The position numbers were made by a program, and so were the translations under genes. This document shows, piece after piece, positions 1 to 5,331 of a stretch of 5,331 nt of DNA (position 1 is its first letter; each line of letters opens with the position of its first letter). Source of the DNA: an uncultured bacterium (lineage in GTDB: Bacteria > Gemmatimonadota > Gemmatimonadetes > Palauibacterales > KS3-K002); contig CANPVY010000269.1 of assembly GCA_947581845.1 (NCBI GenBank), positions 1 through 5,331 on the forward strand, in the 5' to 3' direction. The notes under the pieces are model-generated. The model saw nothing but the letters and a program-made list of their open reading frames with translations, was not told the DNA's origin and ran no database searches.

Positions 1-90
1 AGCCTGGACGGAACACCGCTCCCGCGAGAAGCGCTCGTACCCTTGTCCGACGACGGTCGCGAGCACCAGGTCCGGGTGGTGCTTGGATAG
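1..90 (+). CDS. C-terminal end of a GH94 / cyclic beta-1,2-glucan synthase-like protein (partial)
   Basis: Reading frame 1 is open from the window edge to a TAG ending at base 90 and gives 29 residues, beginning SLDGTPLPREA and ending DDGREHQVRVVLG. A small beta-rich tail with the pattern x-L-DG-x-x-L then P-L-x-DDG-x-H-x-V-x-V-x-L-G is what I associate with the extreme C-terminus of GH94 phosphorylases and of the very large NdvB/Cgs cyclic beta-1,2-glucan synthases. Those enzymes work on beta-glucans, the large ones from the inner membrane. The whole catalytic part lies outside the window, so the family call rests on this tail alone. Other carbohydrate-active proteins with a C-terminal beta-sandwich remain possible. 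The gene converges on the S41 gene, with about 350 bp between the stops. I am fairly confident that it is coding and only moderately confident of the family. Confidence 0.5.
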   Translation, partial: SLDGTPLPREALVPLSDDGREHQVRVVLG

Positions 91-200
91 GCGCCCCCGA
101 ACGGCAGTAACGAGCGCGGCGGCTGGCTACATCTGACCACACCGCTACGACTTGCTCTGCGCGAAGCCTGAACCCACATCCGTGCCACCTGATTCAACTC

Positions 201-215
201 CGGGGCCCAGCCCCG
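201..215 (+). terminator. GC-only hairpin, possible terminator of the left-edge gene
   Basis: CGGGGC (201-206), loop CCA and GCCCCG (210-215) form a perfect 6-bp stem, about 110 nt past the stop at 90. No U-tract follows, so it is not a classical intrinsic terminator. It may only be a stable 3' structure. Confidence 0.25.
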
Positions 216-280
216 CGCTGTCGACGCCGGGCAGGTGACGGGAGATGTGCCCCAACCGGGGGTCGCTGAGTCTCCGGCTC

Positions 281-297
281 ACGGACAGTCAGTCCGT
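281..297. terminator. Hairpin in the convergent zone, possible bidirectional 3' structure
   Basis: ACGGAC (281-286) and GTCCGT (292-297) form a perfect 6-bp stem around the loop AGTCA. It sits between the two converging genes and reads the same on both strands. There is no T-run on either side, so a role in termination is a guess from position. Confidence 0.25.
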
Positions 298-341
298 TGC
301 CCGTAGCGGCCAGAGCAGGCTCCACGCGAGAAGCGCTAAGG

Positions 342-366
342 GGGAACCCCCGAAGAGCCGGTTCCC
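342..366 (-). terminator. Hairpin downstream of the S41 gene, candidate terminator
   Basis: GGGAACC (342-348) and GGTTCCC (360-366) form a perfect 7-bp stem with an 11-nt loop, about 78 nt past the S41 stop codon. On the minus strand the stem is followed by CCCTTAGCG, not by a U-tract. It is the strongest stem near the 3' end of that gene. It directly abuts, by one base, the outer edge of repeat copy A. Confidence 0.3.
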
Positions 367-452
367 ACTTCGGCCGTGGGATCTTCCCTCACAATTCGGG
401 ATCGCTTGGGCAGGTCAGGGAATCTTGGCCTCATCTCATTGCCTCAGTCTTG
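366..452 (-). repeat. Dispersed repeat, copy A (87 nt), overlapping the S41 3' end
   Basis: This segment aligns without gaps to 2551-2637, with about 70 of 87 positions identical; the core 376-452 has about 63 of 77. It lies in the same orientation as copy B, 2185 nt away. It includes the last two sense codons and the stop of the S41 gene, so the final residues (QD) are encoded inside the repeat. Similarity ends sharply beyond 452. The conserved parts include GGGCAGGT and GGCCTCATCTCATT (plus strand). It encodes no recognisable protein and carries no terminal inverted repeats that I can see. Confidence 0.8.
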
Positions 453-2177
453 CTTTCCCATCTCCCTGATGATCCGGTCGATCCATCGTCTGCCGTTCCG
501 GTTGCCTGGGTCGAACTCGATCGATTTCCTGTAGGATTTCAGCGCAAGTTCGTATTCCCGGATGTTATAATACAGCTCACCCAGGCTGTCCCACACATTC
601 GAAGACGCGGGGAACAAGAGCGTGTTCAGCTTAAACACCTCGTACGCGCTCGTCATGCGACCCTCCCCCAGCAGTGCATATCCGCGCTGGTTGATCTGGC
701 GCTCGAGGCCCCCCGCATCCCAGCCTCTCCACCACTTGAGATCGGCGTATTCCTGTCTCCGGCGGAGAAACTCGGCGAGCGCGGCCTCTGCCCCCTCGTC
801 GGTGGCAAGGTCCGTGATCGTCCTCGTATCTCCGTGCAGTGCGATCTCCAATGCGGGATCCCGACCGTCGAAGTAATCTCGGCTGGAGAAGGGGGCCGGG
901 ATGTCCGGCGCGAAATAGACGGTATCGTACGACCATGCGTTATCGATCTGCCTGCTGGCGACCATCAGCTCGAAGTTGCTATTCGGCAGGTAGCCCCTCG
1001 ACACCCAATCGCTGAAGAAATTGAACGGGCATCCGGGTGGGTTGCCGAGAACAATGACGTCTGTGTGGACGACTAATTCCGTCAGGAAGATCACTGCCGC
1101 GCTATATGTCCGCTTGCCGACCAAGACGAACAGGCTCCCCCGCCGGTTGAGGAAATCCCGCTTGATGATCTCGTTGACGAACGGGATGATCCGGCGAGCA
1201 TTGCCTCCATCGTTGTACCGCAGGTCGATAATGAGCTTGTCTACCTCATCCGCATGTTCATCGACGTACGACCACAGGCGGTCGGAGAATTCTGCGAATG
1301 TCTCATCGCTACCCGGTTGGTCCGCCACCACCCCGTTGAGCTGGAAGAACAGCGCCTTCTCTTCAGGCAAGTGCTCGAACGAATAGAACGCAACATCCGG
1401 CCCCTGCCGCCTCAGATGGAGCGGCGTATTCTTTCCGAGGGTTGCCGCCGGGTGGACATACTCTCCCTCTGTCGGGCCGATATTGACTCGGTTGGACCAC
1501 AGAATCGGCCTCGTATCCACGATTGACTCGAACGTCACCGTGGTCGGCTCGCCGTCAACGGGAATCATGTCGAGCGCTATGCTCTCCACGTCCTCGGCGA
1601 GCCCCAGACCGTACACGATGCGTGCAAAGGTGAATCCAGCAAGAGCAGGCCGCACTCTCCCAAACTCGTTGTCCATGTTCACGGCACGCTCCGCAATGGC
1701 GACCGCTTCCTCGATGGGCGTGCCATTCACGGCAACCACACGAGCGCCCAAGACTGATTGGTGCTCCTCGGCGATGACCGTGATGAAGACTCCGTCCCTG
1801 AAGCGGTCGAGCCGGAAAGGGAACCTCAGGTCGGTGATCCCGAACGCTCCCTCTTCCAGAAGTTGGGTATGGCCATCCTGCACACCGGCGATGGTCCGCC
1901 TGATCGCGAGATAGGCCTCCAGATCCGACCGGGCATTTCTGATCGCCGCGCGGGACTGCGCAATGCGGGCGTCGAAGTCCTCTTCCGAGATCCGGTAATA
2001 CAGATTCGGATGATATGACTTGAGCTGCGCGACGACGAAGTCGAGGTCTTCCAGCCACTGGTCCGTCGTCAACGCTCGGCCTGCCTCGAACTGAGCGAAA
2101 CCGCTGTCGTGAAGGACGACCGGGCCGGCGAATAACAGCGGAATGATGGCCAACAATCGCACCTGAGTCGTGGTCAT
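444..2177 (-). CDS. Secreted S41-family (tricorn/CTP-like) serine peptidase with C-terminal TPR
   Basis: The 577-residue product starts with a signal peptide (hydrophobic residues about 7-22, likely cleavage near 28 after GFA), so it should be exported. Residues 38-105 form the helical N-region with the family motif GVQDGHT; His103 is the likely catalytic base. Residues about 118-165 resemble a degenerate PDZ-like segment ending in AVNGTPIEEA. The S41 core follows: LIIDLRYNDGGN (315-326), TYSAA with the presumed nucleophile Ser359, and LPNS (397-400). It closes with the usual PDI...DYFDGRDPALE segment (424-443). Residues about 490-570 hold tetratricopeptide repeats, best seen in VWDSLGELYYNIREYELAL. 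The common GEPTG motif reads GNPPG (378-382), a divergence near the active site. The start is the ATG at 2177 because AGGAGG precedes it by 6 nt and a signal peptide follows; the in-frame TTG at 2306 gives no signal peptide. The substrate is unknown. Family certain; activity likely but unproven. Confidence 0.9.
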   Translation of the reverse strand: MTTTQVRLLAIIPLLFAGPVVLHDSGFAQFEAGRALTTDQWLEDLDFVVAQLKSYHPNLYYRISEEDFDARIAQSRAAIRNARSDLEAYLAIRRTIAGVQDGHTQLLEEGAFGITDLRFPFRLDRFRDGVFITVIAEEHQSVLGARVVAVNGTPIEEAVAIAERAVNMDNEFGRVRPALAGFTFARIVYGLGLAEDVESIALDMIPVDGEPTTVTFESIVDTRPILWSNRVNIGPTEGEYVHPAATLGKNTPLHLRRQGPDVAFYSFEHLPEEKALFFQLNGVVADQPGSDETFAEFSDRLWSYVDEHADEVDKLIIDLRYNDGGNARRIIPFVNEIIKRDFLNRRGSLFVLVGKRTYSAAVIFLTELVVHTDVIVLGNPPGCPFNFFSDWVSRGYLPNSNFELMVASRQIDNAWSYDTVYFAPDIPAPFSSRDYFDGRDPALEIALHGDTRTITDLATDEGAEAALAEFLRRRQEYADLKWWRGWDAGGLERQINQRGYALLGEGRMTSAYEVFKLNTLLFPASSNVWDSLGELYYNIREYELALKSYRKSIEFDPGNRNGRRWIDRIIREMGKQD

Positions 2178-2183
2178 CAAAAG

Positions 2184-2189
2184 CCTCCT
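2184..2189 (-). promoter_or_regulatory. Shine-Dalgarno site of the S41 gene
   Basis: A perfect AGGAGG lies 6 nt before the ATG at 2177 on the minus strand. It fixes the start there rather than at the upstream in-frame TTG (2306), and the resulting N-terminus is a proper signal peptide. I found no convincing sigma-70 promoter between here and 2310. Confidence 0.85.
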
Positions 2190-2378
2190 ATCTCCTCTCT
2201 GATATGGTCGAAGGGGTATCGCACGGCCTGCAAAACAGTCGATGTCATTCCGAAAGGGGCTTTTCACCTGTCGACGGACCGAGTTTCTTAACGTTCGGCT
2301 CCCCAAGTCGACCCGCGGATTTTCATTGGTCTCCCATCCGCAGCAAGCCCGTCGTCACTTCATGACATGCTCGGGGCG

Positions 2379-2398
2379 TCTGTATTTGGGTATACAGA
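2379..2398. promoter_or_regulatory. 20-bp palindrome, possible operator upstream of the S41 gene
   Basis: TCTGTAT and ATACAGA form a perfect 7-bp inverted repeat around TTGGGT. It lies about 200 bp upstream of the S41 start. The length and symmetry suit a dimeric regulator. The half-site looks like the CTGT/ACAG of an SOS box, but the CTG-to-CAG spacing is 12 rather than the 10 of the enterobacterial LexA site. No regulator gene is nearby, so the binder is unknown. Confidence 0.35.
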
Positions 2399-2550
2399 AA
2401 TGCAGTGTTGTTGACGGACATGAAAAAAATCTTTCACTTTCCCAGCATACGTCTCCCCGCTCCTCGTTGTCAAGGGTCGGGATTGGCAGCTGGGGGGCAA
2501 GGCGAACTGCACCATTGACGAGAAACCGATATATCCTTAGAAAATTTGTC

Positions 2551-2637
2551 CTCTTCAGCGGCGGGATCTTCTCTCAGAATTCACGATCGTCTGGGCAGGT
2601 CCGGGAAGCTGGGCCTCATCTCATTTCCTCCACCTTG
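2551..2637 (-). repeat. Dispersed repeat, copy B (87 nt), intergenic
   Basis: This is the partner of 366-452, ungapped and about 80% identical, in the same orientation. Here it lies entirely outside genes, about 330 nt past the TolB/TPR stop and about 375 nt before the S41 start. The last 77 positions (2561-2637) are best conserved. Differences are scattered substitutions, so the copies have diverged for some time. No transposase, terminal inverted repeats or target duplications are visible. Confidence 0.8.
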
Positions 2638-2851
2638 AATATAAGGCCTGGTGATCGATGTCATCAAGGTATAAGTTGTTGCAATGACACCACTTGGAAG
2701 TTCGAGTTGAGCGTGCTATATGGCCATTTCTCTCCGAAAGTTGGCACACAACCGAGCGCACTACTCCCATCTACCCGGACTCACCGGCGTTACCGAGTCC
2801 AATCTGTACTGGCACGGTAAGACCTGCGGATTAAAAGGACGGATTGCTCGA

Positions 2852-2866
2852 GGACCATTGAGGTCC
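2852..2866 (-). terminator. Weak hairpin downstream of the TolB/TPR gene
   Basis: GGACC (2852-2856) and GGTCC (2862-2866) pair around ATTGA, about 100 nt past the TolB/TPR stop. On the minus strand a short CCTTTTAA stretch follows some 10-20 nt later. The stem is short and the T-run offset, so this is only a candidate terminator. Confidence 0.2.
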
Positions 2867-2943
2867 GTCGGACTCGAAACAAGACAGGAAGCGGCTTTCC
2901 AGCCTGTTGAGGATCCCGATGGTCCCGATCGAGACGAATGGTC

Positions 2944-2964
2944 TGTCTACAGTTTGTCTACAGT
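2944..2964. repeat. 10-bp direct repeat, 11-bp period, beside the TolB/TPR stop
   Basis: TGTCTACAGT occurs exactly at 2944-2953 and again at 2955-2964. The second copy ends four bases from the stop codon of the TolB/TPR gene. The 11-bp period places both copies on the same face of the helix, as for a tandem binding site. It could equally be a local slippage duplication. Confidence 0.6.
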
Positions 2965-2968
2965 GCGG

Positions 2969-5038
2969 CTACTCGTACTTCTCCACCAACGCCTGAAAGC
3001 GCGGGTGGTCGCGGATCGGGTCGATGGCCGGGTTGAGCAGGATCGTCTCGATGGAAATGTATGCCGGCACCGACAGGTAGCGGTCGATCTGCTCGACGGC
3101 AGCATTCACCTCGCCGAACCGAGCGTATGTGTTGGCGAGGTTCAGCACGTAGTGTGGTCCGTTTTCGGCGTCTTCGGACATCGGTAACAGTTCTACCGCT
3201 CGCTGTGCGGCCCGAACGGCTTCGTCTCTGTGACCGAGAACGGCGTGCGCCCGGCTTAGAGATTGGTGCAGCCGCGGGTCTTCAGGCCGCTCGCGAAGCC
3301 GCGTCTCCAGGTCGCGGCGCGCCGAATCAGCGGCGGCCCTGGCCAGTTGGGCCTCTCCCATTCTCGCGTAACACATCGCCACGAAGAGCGTCCTTGGGGC
3401 GGAGCCCCCTGACCCTGAGCCCCCGGACATTTCAAACTCGATATAGTCGAACCCGCTACGCGACAGGACTTCGAGCGCCGCCGTGTATTCCCGGTCGACG
3501 TACTCCACGTACCAGCGCAGATAGGTGACTATCCCCCAGGGGTCGACGCCAGGCGGGATGCCCTCCAGAACCGTTCGCAACGGTCCCGTGTCTCCCCTGC
3601 CGAAAACCGGTACCGCGGCCTTGGCCAAAGCTGTCTCGACCGCATCGGGCCGGAGCGCGAGAGCACGGTCGAAGTAGCTCTCGGCCTCCTCGTAGCGGCG
3701 CAGTGAGAGGTACGTATACCCAAGGTTCTCTAGCAGGAAGGGCTCCCTCGGGCTCAGCGCCAGCGCCTGCTCCAAGCTGGCCAGTGCTTCTTCCCACTTG
3801 CCCTGCCGCTTCAGTATCATCGCCCGCAACCAGGAGCCCGGTCGACCGCGCTCCGCGATCTCAACTTCCTCCAGTGCCAACTCATAGTCGCGAACCGCGA
3901 AATAGCACTGGCCCAACGCATAGTGAGCCGAAGACAGGTCGGGGTCGATTTCGAGCGCCCGCTCCGCGGCTGCCCGCGCCTGCCTCAGGCGCTCCTCCGA
4001 TCGATCGATTCCCCACTCGTGAGCGGCCGCGTGAAGGCTCGACAGCGTCGCGTGAGCCAGGGCGAAGCTAGGATCGAGCTCCACAGCCCGCTCCAACATC
4101 CGCTGCCCATTCCGGTAGTTCTCCGGGCGGATCCCCGGGCGCCCAAAGTACTCGAGCCCGCGCAGGTAGTAGTCGTATGCCTCTGGATTCTCGGTCGGCA
4201 CCTTCTCTATCTGCTCGCGCTCCTCGGCAGTAAGCGTGGCCTCCAAGGCATCGGCGATACGGAGGGCCACCTCCCGCTGCACGGCCAACAGATTCTCGAG
4301 CGTGAGTTCCCGGTCGTAGGTGTCGACAAAGACATGTTCGTCGGCTTGCGAATCGATAAGCTGGACGTTGATCCGTACAGTCTCTCCGGCTCGCTGCACT
4401 CCCCCTTCCATGAGGTAACGGGCGTTTAGCTCCTCGCCGATTTGACGGAGGTTCTTGGGACTGTCACGGTACTCCATCACGGACGTCCGACCCCTCACGC
4501 TCAACCCGCTGATCTTGGAGAGTTGGGTGAGGATCTCGTCGTGGATGCCGTCGGTGAAGTACACGTCTTCCTCGAGTCCGCTCCTATTGACCAGCGGCAG
4601 CACGGCCACGGACGGGCGCTCAACGGCAGGGGCGCTTTCGTCCGCGCGGCGACCGAACAGCATCCAGCCCGTCGCCACGACGCCCCACACTCCTAACGCG
4701 ATGACAAAAGCGAATCCGGCGTTCCGCCAGGTCAAGGCCCTTTGCCGTGCGCCGCGAGCTTCGTCTACTGATGGTTCGGCCGCCGTTTCTGGCAGCGGTT
4801 CGCCCGCAGGCCGCGGGCCACCCACGCCTTCCCGCACGAAGGCCGTCGCCAGTACGACGGGCAGGAGTACGATGAGCAACCCGAGCGCTAAGCCGGGGAA
4901 CCAAGCCGGCAGGCCGAGCCCCTCGGTCAGGGTCTGAGCCACTTGGAAGGCGATCCACCCACCGACCACGTAGATGCCCAGCACCTGCCAGAGCGAGCGG
5001 CGGTGGATCTCGTGGATGAGGTCCTTGAGACGAGACAT
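2969..5038 (-). CDS. Membrane-anchored TolB-like domain / TPR protein
   Basis: The 689-residue product has three predicted membrane segments (about 16-34, 46-68 and 107-128). A TolB-like/adenylate-cyclase-associated domain follows at about 140-270, recognisable from PSVAVLPLVNRSG, YFTDGIHDEILTQLSKI, GLSVRGRTSV, IGEELNARYLMEGGVQ and the DTYDREL block. From about 283 to the end it is tetratricopeptide repeats (such as GLEYF, ALEIDPDLSSAHYALGQ and LENLGYTYLSLRRYEEA), ending in the family signature DPIRDHPRFQALVEKYE. There is no kinase, cyclase or winged-helix domain, so this is the membrane-only version of the family, probably a scaffold or sensor. Three segments with a basic N-terminus would put TolB/TPR outside the cytoplasm, although Arg-Arg just after segment 3 argues against it. 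A Ser/Gly-rich insert lies near 538-546. The ATG at 5038 is chosen because AGGTGG precedes it by 5 nt; the GTG at 5047 overlaps that site. Partner unknown. Confidence 0.88.
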   Translation of the reverse strand: MSRLKDLIHEIHRRSLWQVLGIYVVGGWIAFQVAQTLTEGLGLPAWFPGLALGLLIVLLPVVLATAFVREGVGGPRPAGEPLPETAAEPSVDEARGARQRALTWRNAGFAFVIALGVWGVVATGWMLFGRRADESAPAVERPSVAVLPLVNRSGLEEDVYFTDGIHDEILTQLSKISGLSVRGRTSVMEYRDSPKNLRQIGEELNARYLMEGGVQRAGETVRINVQLIDSQADEHVFVDTYDRELTLENLLAVQREVALRIADALEATLTAEEREQIEKVPTENPEAYDYYLRGLEYFGRPGIRPENYRNGQRMLERAVELDPSFALAHATLSSLHAAAHEWGIDRSEERLRQARAAAERALEIDPDLSSAHYALGQCYFAVRDYELALEEVEIAERGRPGSWLRAMILKRQGKWEEALASLEQALALSPREPFLLENLGYTYLSLRRYEEAESYFDRALALRPDAVETALAKAAVPVFGRGDTGPLRTVLEGIPPGVDPWGIVTYLRWYVEYVDREYTAALEVLSRSGFDYIEFEMSGGSGSGGSAPRTLFVAMCYARMGEAQLARAAADSARRDLETRLRERPEDPRLHQSLSRAHAVLGHRDEAVRAAQRAVELLPMSEDAENGPHYVLNLANTYARFGEVNAAVEQIDRYLSVPAYISIETILLNPAIDPIRDHPRFQALVEKYE

Positions 5039-5043
5039 AGCTG

Positions 5044-5049
5044 CCACCT
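5044..5049 (-). promoter_or_regulatory. Shine-Dalgarno site of the TolB/TPR gene
   Basis: AGGTGG lies 5 nt before the ATG at 5038 on the minus strand. The alternative in-frame GTG start (5047-5045) falls inside this site and has no better one upstream, so the ATG is preferred. Confidence 0.65.
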
Positions 5050-5092
5050 GCAGCCCAAGGTATGTGGGATTACGGGCACCCGGTTGTCCTCA

Positions 5093-5121
5093 AAGATGGG
5101 ATGCTGGCGCGCCGGTATCAA
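5093..5121 (-). promoter_or_regulatory. Weak sigma-70-like promoter candidate for the TolB/TPR gene
   Basis: On the minus strand, TTGATA (5121-5116) matches 5 of 6 of the -35 consensus. After exactly 17 bp comes CATCTT (5098-5093), which matches only 3 of 6 of the -10. It would start transcription about 50 nt before the ATG. The weak -10 and the GC-rich spacer make this tentative. Confidence 0.22.
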
Positions 5122-5139
5122 CGAGCGGCGTCGGTCCGG

Positions 5140-5190
5140 CTACTCGTAGCGCTCCAGCAGCGCCTGGAAGCGCGGGTGGTGGTCGCGGTG
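5140..5190 (-). pseudogene. Ghost of a TolB/TPR gene end (last ~16 codons only)
   Basis: The minus-strand frame ending in TAG at 5140-5142 reads HRDHHPRFQALLERYE, a clear match to the end of the complete neighbour (IRDHPRFQALVEKYE). DNA similarity to 2964-3014 spans about 50 bases and continues a few bases past the stop (CGG before CTACTCGTA on the plus strand), with one extra codon here. The frame is closed upstream by TGA at 5206-5208, so no gene body remains. It lies between the stop of the right-edge gene (5202) and the start of the complete TolB/TPR gene. It is most simply read as the 3' remnant of a deleted paralog. The similarity is short, but the motif is unmistakable. Confidence 0.7.
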
Positions 5191-5201
5191 GGAATACGCT
5201 G

Positions 5202-5331
5202 CTATTCAGGGAAGTTCATGCGACGCAGCAGGTCCTGGAAGCGCGGGTCTGAGCGTAATCCGTAGTAGGCTGGGTGCGTCTTGATGAAGGCCAGACTGCC
5301 AGCGCGCTCGTCGTAGGCTCGCTCCAGCCAC
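5202..5331 (-). CDS. C-terminus of a second TolB-like/TPR family protein (partial)
   Basis: The frame is open from the right edge to TAG at 5202-5204 and gives 42 residues starting WLERAYDERAGS and ending DPRFQDLLRRMNFPE. The pattern W-L-E-(R/K)-A-Y-x-E-R, then a short segment, then L-R-x-DPRFQ-L-L-R-R-M is the usual end of TPR proteins that carry a TolB-like domain and often an N-terminal winged-helix or kinase domain. The N-terminal architecture is outside the window. It shares the PRFQ-x-L-L ending with the ghost and the complete neighbour, but differs enough to be a separate paralog. Its stop is 164 nt from the start of the next gene, in the same direction. Family confident; exact subtype unknown. 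Confidence 0.75.
   Translation of the reverse strand, partial: WLERAYDERAGSLAFIKTHPAYYGLRSDPRFQDLLRRMNFPE

Larger units (their letters stand above)
91..443. other. Convergent intergenic region with several hairpins
   Basis: This 353-bp stretch lies between the stop of the plus-strand gene (90) and the stop of the minus-strand S41 gene (444). I found no reading frame with protein-like composition. It holds GC-rich inverted repeats at 201-215, 281-297 and 342-366, plus a weak 4-bp stem at 250-261 (CCCC/GGGG). Most of repeat copy A (366-452) also lies here. Convergent ends with clustered hairpins suggest a shared termination zone, but none of the stems is followed by a clear T-run. Confidence 0.6.
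2178..2968. other. Long intergenic region (about 790 bp) between S41 and TolB/TPR genes
   Basis: No frame on either strand reads like a protein here. The plus-strand open frames in this stretch are rich in Arg, Ser and His and lack a ribosome binding site. Base composition is more AT-rich than in the flanking genes, particularly about 2380-2440 and 2520-2560. Contents, right to left: a 10-bp direct repeat next to the TolB/TPR stop; a short hairpin at 2852-2866; an inverted repeat TGTCAT/ATGACA (2659-2664, 2684-2689) with a 19-nt loop; repeat copy B (2551-2637); a run of seven A (2423-2429); and a 20-bp palindrome (2379-2398). The region probably holds the 3' end of one transcript and the promoter of the S41 gene. 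Confidence 0.6.

Noticed and set aside
229..255. Possible third, degenerate copy of the 87-nt repeat
   Set aside because: Only GGGCAGGT plus a nearby CGGGA match, and a gap is needed; too short to separate from chance.
297..1076. Long plus-strand open frames opposite the S41 gene (also around 1483-1914)
   Set aside because: They mirror the codon pattern of a clearly real minus-strand gene, have no ribosome binding site and show no domain-like sequence.
2175..2306. Upstream TTG start for the S41 gene
   Set aside because: It adds 43 Arg-rich residues before the signal peptide and lacks an RBS, whereas the internal ATG has a perfect AGGAGG at 6 nt.
2379..2398. LexA/SOS box
   Set aside because: The half-sites resemble CTGT/ACAG, but the spacing between CTG and CAG is 12, not the 10 of the known enterobacterial site, and no SOS gene is adjacent.
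2242..2820. 192-codon plus-strand open frame across the intergenic region
   Set aside because: Composition is rich in Arg, Ser, His and Thr with no family motif. It crosses repeat copy B and overlaps the S41 upstream region. Its resemblance to part of the 297-1076 frame is explained by the DNA repeat, not by a shared protein.
3923..4429. 168-codon plus-strand open frame inside the TolB/TPR gene
   Set aside because: Antisense shadow of a GC-rich gene whose own frame shows unmistakable TolB and TPR motifs.
1..5331. CRISPR array, tRNA or rRNA gene, transposase, attachment site
   Set aside because: No regularly spaced repeats, no RNA-gene signatures and no recombinase motifs were seen on either strand.

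Overview
The window is GC-rich and compactly coded. It carries protein families that are typically expanded in Gemmatimonadota and Acidobacteriota-type bacteria: a membrane-anchored TolB-like/TPR protein, the tail of a second one, and a secreted S41-type peptidase with a C-terminal TPR. The phylum is inferred from family content only; there is no marker gene here.

Layout: (i) 1-90, plus strand, the last 29 codons of a gene whose C-terminus resembles GH94 / cyclic beta-1,2-glucan synthase proteins. (ii) 91-443, a convergent intergenic zone with several GC-rich hairpins. (iii) 444-2177, minus strand, a complete secreted S41 peptidase-like protein with TPRs, started at an ATG behind a perfect AGGAGG. 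(iv) 2178-2968, a long non-coding gap holding a 20-bp palindrome, the second copy of an 87-nt dispersed repeat (the first copy overlaps the 3' end of the S41 gene), and a 10-bp direct repeat one helical turn apart. (v) 2969-5038, minus strand, a complete TolB-like/TPR membrane protein. (vi) 5039-5201, a short gap with the RBS, a weak promoter candidate and a 16-codon ghost of another TolB/TPR gene end. (vii) 5202-5331, minus strand, the C-terminus of a further TolB/TPR family protein that enters from the right.

The minus-strand genes probably do not form a tight operon, because about 790 bp separate the S41 gene from the TolB/TPR gene. A shared pathway is not evident. Both complete products are predicted to act at or beyond the inner membrane: one is exported, the other membrane-anchored and built of protein-interaction repeats. 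I see no new defence, mobile or catalytic system. The unusual signals are the dispersed repeat pair and the paralog-tail scar, which point to past duplication and recombination at this locus.
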